In this document: positions 1 through 8,547 of the stretch, in pieces | How the letters are laid out: each line of letters begins with the position of its first letter | Position numbering within the stretch: the first letter of the stretch is position 1 | NCBI GenBank assembly: GCA_034434915.1 | Contig: DAOTYE010000017.1 | Location: forward strand, 1-40,152 | Direction: 5' to 3' | Source of the DNA: DAOTYE01 sp034434915 | GTDB lineage: Bacteria; Chloroflexota; Dehalococcoidia; Dehalococcoidales; RBG-16-60-22 | DNA length: 40,152 nucleotides | Notes under the pieces: model-generated | Told to the model about the DNA's origin: nothing | The model's database searches: none | Seen by the model: the letters and a program-made list of their open reading frames with translations, nothing else | Made by a program: the position numbers and the translations under genes

Positions 1-812
1 TGCTGGTGGGCAATGCGGAGAATGCGGCATCGCTGGAAATCACGCTCTTCGGCTGTCAATTGCGGGCGCTACAGGATACGGTAGTGGCAGTCACCGGCGC
101 CGACCTCGGTGTGACGATTAACGGCAAACCTGCGCCCCAATGGCAGGCAATTCCAGTCCGCAAGGATGACGTCATCGCCTTCCCGCGACTCAATAGCGGG
201 TGCCGGGCTTACCTCTCCGTTGCCGGCGGCTTCTCTGTCTCGCCGGTGATGGGGAGCGCCTCCACATATGTCAGGGCAGGCATCGGCGGATATGAAGGGA
301 GAGCCCTGCGCAAGGGAGATGTCTTGCGGACGGCTAAACCCATGCGCCAGCCTGCCCAAGTGCCAATCCCCCACCGCTACATACCAGCTTACGGGAACCG
401 CATTACGCTGAGAGTAGTTTTAGGACCACAGGATGACTATTTCACTGATGAGGGCATCCGCACCTTCCTATCATCAGACTACACCGTCTCCACACAAGCC
501 GACCGCATGGGCTACCGGCTGGAAGGGGCGCGCATCCGGCACAAAGCCAAGGCAGATATCATCTCAGACGGCATCCCTCTGGGTGCCGTGCAGGTGCCCG
601 GAGATGGCTTGCCCATCATCCTCCTTGCTGACCGGCAGACCACCGGCGGCTATACCAAAATCGCCACCGTCATCAGTGCGGACATTCCGCTCATCGCCCA
701 GGCAAAGCCGGGGGATACCGTCAGATTCAGACAGGTCAGCCCGGATGAAGCTATCACCGCCCTCAGAGAGCAAGAAAAGATGATTGAGTCAGTGAAGCTT
801 CTGCTCCATTAA
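1..812 (+). CDS. pxpC: 5-oxoprolinase subunit C-like protein (PxpC/KipA family), 5' end cut by the window
   Basis: The reading frame is already open at the left edge (a Leu codon at 3-5 precedes the GTG at 6), and the N-terminal 50 or so residues expected in this family are missing, so the true start lies outside the window. Visible family features are the early GNAENAASLEITL stretch, VTGADLGV and the SGCRAYLSVAGG block, typical of the biotin-dependent carboxyltransferase/AHS2 fold. In bacteria PxpC works with PxpA and PxpB to open 5-oxoproline (pyroglutamate) to glutamate using ATP. The same fold occurs in urea amidolyase and KipA, so the substrate is inferred. The next gene is a D-glutamate cyclase homologue, whose product would be 5-oxo-D-proline, which supports the pyroglutamate assignment. 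Confidence 0.75.
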   Translation, partial: LVGNAENAASLEITLFGCQLRALQDTVVAVTGADLGVTINGKPAPQWQAIPVRKDDVIAFPRLNSGCRAYLSVAGGFSVSPVMGSASTYVRAGIGGYEGRALRKGDVLRTAKPMRQPAQVPIPHRYIPAYGNRITLRVVLGPQDDYFTDEGIRTFLSSDYTVSTQADRMGYRLEGARIRHKAKADIISDGIPLGAVQVPGDGLPIILLADRQTTGGYTKIATVISADIPLIAQAKPGDTVRFRQVSPDEAITALREQEKMIESVKLLLH

Positions 813-858
813 GAGCTGACAACCCGCTGTAATCTTCCGCTACAAGATAACAACTCGC

Positions 859-887
859 TTGACAATACGTTCAGCCCGCGATAAAAT
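859..887 (+). promoter_or_regulatory. sigma70-type promoter for the D-glutamate cyclase-like gene
   Basis: TTGACA at 859-864 and TAAAAT at 882-887 are separated by 17 nt, about 45 nt upstream of the ATG at 933. This suggests the gene can be transcribed independently of pxpC. Confidence 0.6.
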
Positions 888-932
888 AATGGCATACGGT
901 TTCCGCCTGCCGTTTTCCTGACGGGGACTGAA

Positions 933-1823
933 ATGGTAACAGAAGTAAAAACATCTCAGTCAATTGAAGACATTATTCTGAACAACGATTGCCGGGGTAT
1001 CTCGGCACTGCGGCCATACCTTGCCCCTCATTACTGCACGGAGGCGGCACAGTTCATCCTTGACCGGAGGCAGAGCACACGCCGGACAGTGCTCATCACC
1101 ACCGGCTTCTATATTCTGAGCGCCGCCGCGCCGGAAACAGACGGTCCCCCCGGCGCCATCGCCTTAGCTAAGGCACTGGAGCTACTCGGCTTTGAACCGG
1201 TGTTTGTCACTGACGTTTTTGGCGCGCCTCTGCTCAACCTCAACGGACAGCGCAACCCGCGTATAATTGAGTTCCCCATCGCCGACCACGCCACCAGCCG
1301 CGCCTTTGCTCAGCGCCTCTTAGACCGGCTACAGCCCGCGCTTATCATCTCTATTGAACGTTGTGGGTTCGCCAGCGGAAATCGCTACTTCAATATGAGA
1401 GGCAAAGACATCTCAGAGTTCACCGCCAAGGTGGACTACCTTTTCCTGGGGCAGGAGAACACCATCGGCATCGGCGATGGCGGCAACGAGATTGGCATGG
1501 GCAACTACGCGGAAAAAATCAAGCTGATGCGGAGCCTGCCGCTGGACCCGGCGCGGACGCCGGTGAACAAGCTGGTCATCGCCAGCGTCTCCAATTGGGG
1601 CGGGTATGGTCTCATCGCCGCCCTATCCCGGCTGTGCCAGACTGACCTTCTGCCATCTGTGCAATGGGAGCATGACCTGCTTGAGGAGCTTATCGCCCGC
1701 GGCGCCGTTGACGGCGTCACCGGGGAAAAGAAATGCTCCGTTGATAGCCTGAGCGCCCAGGAGCATTCCAGGGTCCTCTCCCAGCTCAAGAGTGAGATAA
1801 GCCAGCGCTACCCTGCGTCATAA
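933..1823 (+). CDS. D-glutamate cyclase-like protein (DUF4392)
   Basis: The 296-residue protein matches the DUF4392 family, whose characterised member (mitochondrial DGLUCY) cyclises D-glutamate to 5-oxo-D-proline. The most telling motif is IGDGGNEIGMGNY near residues 177-189, a glycine-rich segment with acidic residues; an earlier segment, TGFYI at about residues 56-60, is also family-like. No signal peptide or membrane segment is visible, so it should be cytoplasmic. Start: ATG at 933 preceded by a GGGG tract at spacing 8, with a good promoter at 859-887. It lies 120 nt after the 5-oxoprolinase-like gene in the same direction, pointing to a D-glutamate/5-oxoproline recycling pair. The family is well recognised; the activity is by homology only. 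Confidence 0.75.
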   Translation: MVTEVKTSQSIEDIILNNDCRGISALRPYLAPHYCTEAAQFILDRRQSTRRTVLITTGFYILSAAAPETDGPPGAIALAKALELLGFEPVFVTDVFGAPLLNLNGQRNPRIIEFPIADHATSRAFAQRLLDRLQPALIISIERCGFASGNRYFNMRGKDISEFTAKVDYLFLGQENTIGIGDGGNEIGMGNYAEKIKLMRSLPLDPARTPVNKLVIASVSNWGGYGLIAALSRLCQTDLLPSVQWEHDLLEELIARGAVDGVTGEKKCSVDSLSAQEHSRVLSQLKSEISQRYPAS

Positions 1824-1829
1824 AAGGCT

Positions 1830-3500
1830 TTACTCCGCCCCCTTGAAGTGGGACATATCCAGCCCCACGGCAATATCAATGACCGCCGGTATCCCTTTTT
1901 TATTCATCTCCAGAGCTTCTTCCAGAGCCGGCTTTATCTCAGCGGCGTTTTCCACCCGCCTGCCATAGCACTGGCAGGCTTCTGCCCACTTGATGAAGTC
2001 CGGCTGAGCCAGAAACGTGGTGCTATCCCATCCGGCATTCTCCCTCTGGTTATGCTTCACCCAGCCCAGAGCCGAGTTATTCAGCACCATCCAGGTGCAC
2101 CCCGCCTTATACTGCACCGCCGTGGGCACTTCCTTCATGTACATCTGAAAGGCACCGTCTCCGGTAACGCAGACCACTTTCTTGTCTGGCGCTACCAGTT
2201 TTGCCGCAATAGCGCCCACCACTCCCATCCCCATGCAGGTCTCTTCAGCCACCGGCACGCATACTGAACCTTCCTTTACAGTATAGTATGGGAAGCAATA
2301 AGACCATGAGTCCTGGGCGCCATTTTCATTGACCAGGACAGTATTTTCGCTAAACGTCTCGCTCAGTTCGTGAACGGCGCGTTTTGCCAGAATGGGCTTG
2401 GTCTCCGCACGACATTCCATTGCCACTTCCTTCTCAAAAGCCTCTTTGGCAGACATCAGCTCTTTCACCCTCGGCAGGTCAGTGTAATGCTTCCTGCCTT
2501 TGCGGAACCCTTTCAGAAGCTCGTTTATCTGCTGAAGCGATAGTTTAACATCACCCATGATGCCAATGTCCGGCATCCAGTTCCTGCCGATTTCAAAGGG
2601 CGCGATGTCCAGCTGTATAAACCTGGCTCCTTTAGGAAAGTCTTTCCAGCTGTGCGTCTGGAATGCCTCATTCCGCGAGCCGATGGAGAACAGCAGGTCA
2701 GCGTCAGAATAGAACGCCTTGCCCACTTTGGTGCGGTAGAGCCCGCACACGCCCAGGGCAAGCGGATGGGTCTCAGGTAAAATGCCCCTTCCGCCCGGCG
2801 TGGTGATGAATGGCATGCCCAGCAGTTCCACCAGCTCTTTAATCTCCTCTGACGCTCCAGACCAAACTGCCCCGTTTCCCACAATCGCCACGGGGCGCTT
2901 TGCTTTCAGAAGTAGCTCCACCGCGTCTGATACTAATTCCGGGTCAGCGGCACAACGGATTTTCTTCGCCGGTACGTAATCAGGGACAATGACATCAACA
3001 AGCTCATATTTGGAAACGCCGCTGACGTCATAAGGCACCTCAAGATAGACCGGCCCCGGCTGACCATTCATGGCAATAGAGAATGCTCTGTGGATAAACC
3101 AGGGAAGGCGTTCAGCATAGGGAACGCGAGCGCTCCATTTGGTGATGGGCCGCATCATGCCCAGCTGGTCAGTCTCCTGGAAATCCGCCATCCCCTCCGT
3201 CTTCCGCGATATTGACTGGCAGATGACCACGAGCGGCACACAGCCGGAGTAAGCTTCAAGCACTCCCGGCACCAGGTTTGCCGTGCCCGGTCCGGCGCTG
3301 GCACCACAGACGCCCGGCTTCCCGGTCAAACGGGCATATGCCATTGCCATGAACGGCGCTGAACCTTCATACCTCACCCGTACAGAGTGAATCCCGGGCA
3401 CCTTCTCAGCATAAAGCTGAAGCGCAATATCCCCCAATCCAAAAATGTAATCACTTCCCTGGGCTTTAATCATGTGCAGTATCGCTTCCCACGCATTCAT
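1830..3500 (-). CDS. ThDP-dependent enzyme of the acetolactate synthase/decarboxylase superfamily
   Basis: The 556-residue product has the three-domain layout of POX/AHAS-type thiamine-diphosphate enzymes. The N-terminal Pyr domain carries the catalytic Glu (E45 in RVRYEGSAP) followed by AYARLTGKPG, and the C-terminal PP domain carries GDGAFQ with NN about 25 residues later (roughly residues 445-475), the Mg-ThDP motif. A longer frame upstream is possible, but the ATG at 3500 has an AAGGAGGTG ribosome site at proper spacing. Members make or break C-C bonds next to a 2-oxo group (acetolactate, sulfoacetaldehyde, oxalyl-CoA, benzoylformate and others), and the sequence alone does not settle which. 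It is transcribed divergently from a class III aminotransferase, so the two may act on the same oxo-acid or aldehyde. Confidence 0.8.
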   Translation of the reverse strand: MNAWEAILHMIKAQGSDYIFGLGDIALQLYAEKVPGIHSVRVRYEGSAPFMAMAYARLTGKPGVCGASAGPGTANLVPGVLEAYSGCVPLVVICQSISRKTEGMADFQETDQLGMMRPITKWSARVPYAERLPWFIHRAFSIAMNGQPGPVYLEVPYDVSGVSKYELVDVIVPDYVPAKKIRCAADPELVSDAVELLLKAKRPVAIVGNGAVWSGASEEIKELVELLGMPFITTPGGRGILPETHPLALGVCGLYRTKVGKAFYSDADLLFSIGSRNEAFQTHSWKDFPKGARFIQLDIAPFEIGRNWMPDIGIMGDVKLSLQQINELLKGFRKGRKHYTDLPRVKELMSAKEAFEKEVAMECRAETKPILAKRAVHELSETFSENTVLVNENGAQDSWSYCFPYYTVKEGSVCVPVAEETCMGMGVVGAIAAKLVAPDKKVVCVTGDGAFQMYMKEVPTAVQYKAGCTWMVLNNSALGWVKHNQRENAGWDSTTFLAQPDFIKWAEACQCYGRRVENAAEIKPALEEALEMNKKGIPAVIDIAVGLDMSHFKGAE

Positions 3501-3563
3501 CGCGCACCTCCTTTGCCATATATTGTAATAAACTTCAGAAATAATTGATACCCCCCTCTGCGT

Positions 3564-3593
3564 TTGACAAATGCTAACCATTGGATAGATAAT
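3564..3593 (+). promoter_or_regulatory. sigma70-type promoter for the aminotransferase
   Basis: TTGACA at 3564-3569 and GATAAT at 3588-3593, spacer 18 nt. The predicted transcription start is near 3600, inside or next to a perfect 6-bp inverted repeat (3596-3614). Confidence 0.55.
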
Positions 3594-3595
3594 AA

Positions 3596-3614
3596 GGCAA
3601 CCATCTTTGTTGCC
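3596..3614 (+). promoter_or_regulatory. inverted repeat at the aminotransferase transcription start
   Basis: GGCAAC (3596-3601) and GTTGCC (3609-3614) form perfect 6-nt arms around a 7-nt spacer, directly downstream of the -10 box. It could be an operator or a 5'-UTR hairpin; no regulator is identified. Confidence 0.35.
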
Positions 3615-3640
3615 AAATCAAAAATCCCGGGAGGTACGGC

Positions 3641-4978
3641 GTGAGCAAACGCACTGAAGAGCTAAAAGCATATGATAATGAGCATGTCCTCCACGGACTG
3701 AGTATCGTGGGGAAGAACATGGGGATTATCATTGAAGAAGCTGATGGCATCTGGCTGAAGGACACTGACGGCAGAAAGCTGATGGACCTCAGCTCCCAGC
3801 TTATCAATGTCAACCTGGGTCACCGGAGAAAGGATATCCTGGAAGTGGCCCAGGCGCAGATGGAGAAGCTATCTTTTGCCTATCTTTTGCGCGGCTCAAG
3901 CAATCTGCCCAGCATTGAGCTTGCCAAAAAGCTGAAGACAATCATGCCGGAGGGGCTTGACCGCTATCTGTGGACTAACACCGGGGCAGAAACGGTGGAC
4001 GCCTCATTCAGAATCGCCAATATGTACTGGCGCTTGAAAGGCACCCGCAAATATAAAATCATCAGCCTGAGCCAGGCTTATCACGGCACGCTCCGCAGTG
4101 TCGCGCGGGCAACAAACATTGACCGTGGCATTGTGGAGGAGATGCCGCCACCAGTGGGACACATCCGCATTCCAAACTACTACTGCTACCGCTGTGCCTT
4201 TGATGCCACCTATCCCAGCTGCGGCATTCTGTGCGCCAAATTCCTGGAATATACCATCTTGAACGAGGGCAAAGACAGCGTGGCGGCATTCATCGCTGAG
4301 CCGGAGCAGGGCGCGTCCGGATTCATCGCGCCGGTGCCGGAATACTGGCCCATGGTGCGGGAAATCTGCACCAAGTATAACGTCCTGCTCATCGCTGATG
4401 AGGTGATGACCGGCTTCGCCCGCACCGGCAAGATGTTCGCTGTAAACCACTGGAACGTGATTCCGGATATGATGTGCACCTCAAAAGGTATCGTCAATGG
4501 CTATCTGCCTTTCGGCGCCCTTGCCATGAACAGCGAGATTTTCTCAACTCTGAAAGGGAACTTTGCGCCGGTCGGCTCCACTGAGTCCGGCAATCCGGTA
4601 TGCTGTGCCGTCGCCATGAAATGTATTGACATTTATGTCAAGGAGCGCGTCGTGGATAACGTGGTAAAAGTGGGGGGCGCGGCACGCCAGCGCCTGGAGA
4701 AGGATTTCATGGCACTGCCTTACGTGGGCTGTGTGGACGGACTGGGCTTGATGCTTGGCGTAGAGATTGTAAAAGATAAAGAGACGAAAGAAATGCCCGG
4801 GCCCAAACTCACCCAGCTGATTGTCCAGCGTGGCTTGGAGAGAGGCATTTTCCCGCGCATTGTGAAGAACAGGCTGAGCTACAGCCCGCCCTGCACCATA
4901 ACGCTGGAGGACTCCAACCGGGCGCTGGATATACTGTATTCCATATTTTCAGAGCTAAAGCCTGAAGACCTGGAATAG
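3641..4978 (+). CDS. class III PLP-dependent aminotransferase
   Basis: The 445-residue protein is full length for the class III (omega) aminotransferase family. Recognisable segments are TNTGAETVDASFRIA (PLP phosphate site), LIADEVMTGFARTG (the Asp that binds the pyridine nitrogen) and the Schiff-base Lys in MCTSKGIVNGYLPFGA. Start: GTG at 3641 with a GGGAGGT ribosome site. A cysteine-rich insert (YYCYRCAFDATYPSCGILC, about residues 180-199) is unusual and could be structural or metal-binding. Substrate is not determinable: relatives act on 4-aminobutyrate, taurine, beta-alanine, ornithine and other omega-amines. It is divergent from a ThDP enzyme and upstream of the acyl-CoA synthetase and oxidoreductase genes. 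Confidence 0.85.
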   Translation: MSKRTEELKAYDNEHVLHGLSIVGKNMGIIIEEADGIWLKDTDGRKLMDLSSQLINVNLGHRRKDILEVAQAQMEKLSFAYLLRGSSNLPSIELAKKLKTIMPEGLDRYLWTNTGAETVDASFRIANMYWRLKGTRKYKIISLSQAYHGTLRSVARATNIDRGIVEEMPPPVGHIRIPNYYCYRCAFDATYPSCGILCAKFLEYTILNEGKDSVAAFIAEPEQGASGFIAPVPEYWPMVREICTKYNVLLIADEVMTGFARTGKMFAVNHWNVIPDMMCTSKGIVNGYLPFGALAMNSEIFSTLKGNFAPVGSTESGNPVCCAVAMKCIDIYVKERVVDNVVKVGGAARQRLEKDFMALPYVGCVDGLGLMLGVEIVKDKETKEMPGPKLTQLIVQRGLERGIFPRIVKNRLSYSPPCTITLEDSNRALDILYSIFSELKPEDLE

Positions 4979-5075
4979 CCGTAACCGCGCCGTTAGCGCT
5001 GTCTTTCAGACTGCACAAAAAATCGTGCCTGCATTATTGTATAATTGAACCAGAAAGAGCAGGTGACAGTCCGCC

Positions 5076-5579
5076 GTGAAGTCTGAGTGTGAAGCCTATC
5101 TGGATATTGAGACCACCGGGCTATCACCCCAAGCCAACGAGCTTACTGTGGTGGGCATCTATTCATGCACTGGTGATAAAGGAAAGCTGACGCAACTTGT
5201 AGGCGAGAACATAACCTCAGGCGGCATCGTAAACGCGCTGCGCGGCGCCACCACCATCTATACCTATAACGGCACAAGATTTGACCTGCCGTTTATCGCC
5301 TATCACCTGGGTGTGGACCTTGCCAGCCTTTTCCACCACCATGACCTGCTCCTTGACTGCTGGCAGAATAGCCTTTACGGCGGGCTGAAAAGCGTGGAAC
5401 AGCGGCTCTGTATCCCCAGAAAGCTCACTGCCATGAACGGGCGGGATGCCGTCAGGCTGTGGTGGCGCTATGTGGACAGCTTTGACCTTGACGCGCTCAA
5501 GACACTGCTTGAGTATAATAAAGAAGATGTGGTGAACCTCAGAATCCTTAAGGAAAGACTTTTCTCCTACATTCCTTAG
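5076..5579 (+). CDS. DnaQ/YprB-like DEDD 3'-5' exonuclease domain protein
   Basis: The 167-residue protein is a stand-alone RNase H-like exonuclease domain. The three Exo motifs are visible: ExoI LDIETTGL (D10, E12), ExoII YNGTRFDLPF (D70) and ExoIII YNKED (Y147, D151; YxxxD variety), giving a complete DEDD set of metal ligands. It resembles the YprB/predicted exonuclease group (COG3359) rather than PolC or epsilon subunits. Start is a GTG at 5076 and the ribosome site is weak. A TATAAT is at 5040-5045 without a good -35. It ends 25 nt before the acyl-CoA synthetase fusion gene. Activity on RNA or DNA is not known from sequence. Confidence 0.75.
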   Translation: MKSECEAYLDIETTGLSPQANELTVVGIYSCTGDKGKLTQLVGENITSGGIVNALRGATTIYTYNGTRFDLPFIAYHLGVDLASLFHHHDLLLDCWQNSLYGGLKSVEQRLCIPRKLTAMNGRDAVRLWWRYVDSFDLDALKTLLEYNKEDVVNLRILKERLFSYIP

Positions 5580-5603
5580 GGACCGAAAGCGAAGGGAGAG
5601 CCC

Positions 5604-8318
5604 ATGACCAGAAACGCCAGCGCAAACTACCCCAGCCAGTATGAAGCTGAGGTGCTCCTCAAAGACGGCTCCCGCATACTGCTCCGCCCTATCAAGAGAG
5701 AAGACGCCGGGAGGTGGCTTACCTTTTTTCAGCGGCTGAACAAAGAGCAAACCCAATACCTGCACTTCCACCGCTTGACGGAAAGAATTGACCCAGAAGA
5801 CGCGCAGAGGTTCTGCACGGTGGACTATTACAACACTTTCGCCTTCATTGCTGAGGTGATGAAGGAGCAGGGCAAAGACATTGTGGCGATGGGACGTTAC
5901 TACCGCCTCCCCAGCAAGCATTCCGCCCGCGTCACCCTGGCCGTGGCAGACGCCTACCGGGATAAAGGCATCGGCACCAGGCTTATTGAGTGGCTATCCA
6001 AAGTAGCCCGCGAAAACGACATTACAGTATTTGAAGGCGATGTTTTCTCTGAAGACGAGCGCATCATGAAAATCCTGCGGGACTATGGTTTCCGCCTTAT
6101 CAGTGAGCCCAGGGACGGCGTCTATCATGTGACCATCCCCCTGACCTACAGCCAGAGAGTCGCCAGAAGAGAGGCAGAAAGGGAGCGCATCTCCACCATA
6201 CAGTCAATCCGCCGCATCCTGTGCCCGCGCTCCGTAGCGGTCATTGGCGCTTCACGACAGCCGGGCAGTGTGGGGCAAATCGTCTTCAAATCAATTATTG
6301 AGCACGGGTTTGCCGGCGTGGTCTATCCGGTGAACCCCAATGCAGACCAGGTAGCATCAGTGAAAGCGTACCCCTCCGTGCTGGACATCCCGGGTGAAAT
6401 TGACCTGGCGGTAATTGTGGTGCCAGCGCAGTTTGTGCCCAGGGTGGCGGATGAGTGCGGGCAGAAAGGGGTGCGTGCTATCATCGTCCTCTCTGACGGA
6501 TTCAAAGAGAGAGGCGCAGAGGGAGCGGCGAGAGAAGACCAGTTGCGTGACATTGCTCTGGGGCACGGCATGAGGCTTGTCGGTCCCAACTGCATGGGCG
6601 TCATTAATACCGACCCCGCCGTGAGCCTGAACGCCACTTTTTCCGGGATGCATCCGCCGCGAGGCAATATCGCCTTCCTGTCCCAGAGCGGCACGATGGG
6701 ACAGGTCATTCTGGAATATGCCAGCGAGCTTAACGTGGGTCTTGCCAGCTTTGTCAGCGTGGGCAACCGCGCCGATATCTCGCCAAACGACCTGCTCCAG
6801 TACTGGGAACAGGACCCGGCGGTCAAGGTCATCCTGCTCTACCTTGAGTCCTTCGGCAATCCGCGCAAGTTTGGCCAAATCGCCAAAAGGGTCGCCGCCA
6901 GAAAGCCGGTTGTGGTGGTGAAAGGGGGCATGACCACGGTGGGTTCACGGGCAACCCAGTCACACACCGGCTCACTGGCAACGTCAGCAGTCGCCGCAGA
7001 AGCCCTGTTCCGCCAGACGGGGCTCATCCGGGTAAATACCATTCAGGAGCTCCTCGGCGTGGCGGCCATCTTCTCCAATCAGCCTCTTCCCAGAGGAAAG
7101 AGACTTGCCATAGTCACCAATGGCGGTGGCGCTGGCGTTGTTGCCGCTGATGCCTCAGAACAGCACGGGCTAATTCTGCCGGAGTTTACCCCGCAAACCA
7201 CTGCCAGGCTGAAAGAGGTCATCAAGAGAGACATCAGAATCAATAACCCGCTGGACATGACCGGCAGTGTCAGCGCTGAAGAGTTTGAAAACGCTTTGCG
7301 GGTAATTGCTGAGGCTGAGGAAATTGACACGGCACTGGCAATCTTTGTACCGGCGCTGGTGGTCAAAATTGAAATGGCGCAGGAGGTAATACGCAAGGTA
7401 ATCCCCGCCTTCCGCCGCAATAAGAAGCTTCTCCTTGCCAGCTTCATGGGCAAAGCAGGGCGGAACGTGCGGCTGGGTGAAGGGGAAAACTATGTCCCTT
7501 GCTACGCCTTCCCGGAAAACGCTGTCTCCGCCCTCGCCAGAGCGGTGGAGCGCAGTGAATTTCTCCAGAAGCCCAGAGGCACACTGCCGAGGCTGACGGG
7601 CATCAGGACTGCCCGAGCAAGGGAAATTATTGACACCGCCATGGGGCGGAGCGTCCAGCGCCCGCTCTGGCTATCCCCGGCTGAGATTGCTGACCTGCTC
7701 GCCTGCTACGGCTTGCGCTACGCGGAAACTAAATCCGCCAGCACGGCAGAGGAAGCCGCCGCTCGGGCAAAGCAAATCGGCTTCCCAGTGGTGGTCAAGC
7801 TGGACTCAGCCACCATCACTCACAAGACAGACGTGGGCGGCGTGGTGCTTGACGTCCGGTCAGAAAAAGAAGTGATTGACGCATTTAACTCAATTAAAGC
7901 CAAGCTTGCCGCCACCGGACGGGAAAAAGAAATGGCGGGTGTCACCGTACAGCGCATGGTGAAGTCAGGAATAGAGGTCATTGCCGGAGTGACGCAGGAC
8001 CCATCATTCGGGCCGCTCATCATGTTCGGCTTCGGCGGAGTATACACCGAGCTACTGAAAGACGTCGCGGTGAGACTGGCACCCCTGACCAACCTTGACG
8101 CTAAAGAACTCATCTATTCCATCAGAATGGCAAAGCTGTTCCAGGGGTTCCGCGATACCCCACCCAGCGATACGGAAGCCCTCCAGGACATGTTGCTCAG
8201 GCTGTCTGCGCTGGTGGAGGACATACCCCAGATTGCCGAGCTGGACTTCAACCCGGTGAAGGTGATGCCCTTCGGCGAAGGCTACTGGATAGTGGACGCC
8301 CGGATTCTGCTCAGGTAG
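5604..8318 (+). CDS. GNAT acetyltransferase fused to ADP-forming acetate/acyl-CoA ligase
   Basis: A 904-residue fusion. Residues about 15-180 are a GNAT domain with the acetyl-CoA loop YRDKGIGTRL. Residues about 205-330 are a CoA-binding Rossmann domain (VAVIGASRQPGSVG). Next is a succinyl-CoA-synthetase-like flavodoxin region with the phospho-His motif SHTGS (H454), and from about 690 an ATP-grasp domain (FPVVVKLDSATITHKTDVGGV). Family members either make acyl-CoA to acid plus ATP or, as in Pat/YfiQ proteins, acetylate lysines in other proteins. The conserved active-site His suggests the ligase half is catalytic. Here the GNAT domain is N-terminal, whereas it is C-terminal in E. coli YfiQ. 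Start ATG has a GGGAG site. Its position before the korDABC genes suggests ATP generation from acyl-CoA. Confidence 0.85.
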   Translation: MTRNASANYPSQYEAEVLLKDGSRILLRPIKREDAGRWLTFFQRLNKEQTQYLHFHRLTERIDPEDAQRFCTVDYYNTFAFIAEVMKEQGKDIVAMGRYYRLPSKHSARVTLAVADAYRDKGIGTRLIEWLSKVARENDITVFEGDVFSEDERIMKILRDYGFRLISEPRDGVYHVTIPLTYSQRVARREAERERISTIQSIRRILCPRSVAVIGASRQPGSVGQIVFKSIIEHGFAGVVYPVNPNADQVASVKAYPSVLDIPGEIDLAVIVVPAQFVPRVADECGQKGVRAIIVLSDGFKERGAEGAAREDQLRDIALGHGMRLVGPNCMGVINTDPAVSLNATFSGMHPPRGNIAFLSQSGTMGQVILEYASELNVGLASFVSVGNRADISPNDLLQYWEQDPAVKVILLYLESFGNPRKFGQIAKRVAARKPVVVVKGGMTTVGSRATQSHTGSLATSAVAAEALFRQTGLIRVNTIQELLGVAAIFSNQPLPRGKRLAIVTNGGGAGVVAADASEQHGLILPEFTPQTTARLKEVIKRDIRINNPLDMTGSVSAEEFENALRVIAEAEEIDTALAIFVPALVVKIEMAQEVIRKVIPAFRRNKKLLLASFMGKAGRNVRLGEGENYVPCYAFPENAVSALARAVERSEFLQKPRGTLPRLTGIRTARAREIIDTAMGRSVQRPLWLSPAEIADLLACYGLRYAETKSASTAEEAAARAKQIGFPVVVKLDSATITHKTDVGGVVLDVRSEKEVIDAFNSIKAKLAATGREKEMAGVTVQRMVKSGIEVIAGVTQDPSFGPLIMFGFGGVYTELLKDVAVRLAPLTNLDAKELIYSIRMAKLFQGFRDTPPSDTEALQDMLLRLSALVEDIPQIAELDFNPVKVMPFGEGYWIVDARILLR

Positions 8319-8547
8319 GCTTAAATTAAAATTTTCTCAAAAAGCTGACCTCTTGCCGTTTTATTGGCGCTTTTAACCACCACCTGCCTGAAGAGTACAT
8401 TTCATCACCATCACCTGCTCAATATCCGCAATTTCTATGTCTATTATGCCTGTTTCAGCCGTTTTCTCTTCCTTGACTATGACAGTAATTGTGTCAAAAT
8501 ACAGGTAGAGACAGAGCTAAAACCCGCTGACAAAGGGGGTGGTGATA

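Noticed and set aside
5217..5921. 234-codon open frame on the minus strand
   Set aside because: It lies across the exonuclease gene and the acyl-CoA ligase start on the opposite strand, both of which have clear motifs; the antisense product resembles nothing.
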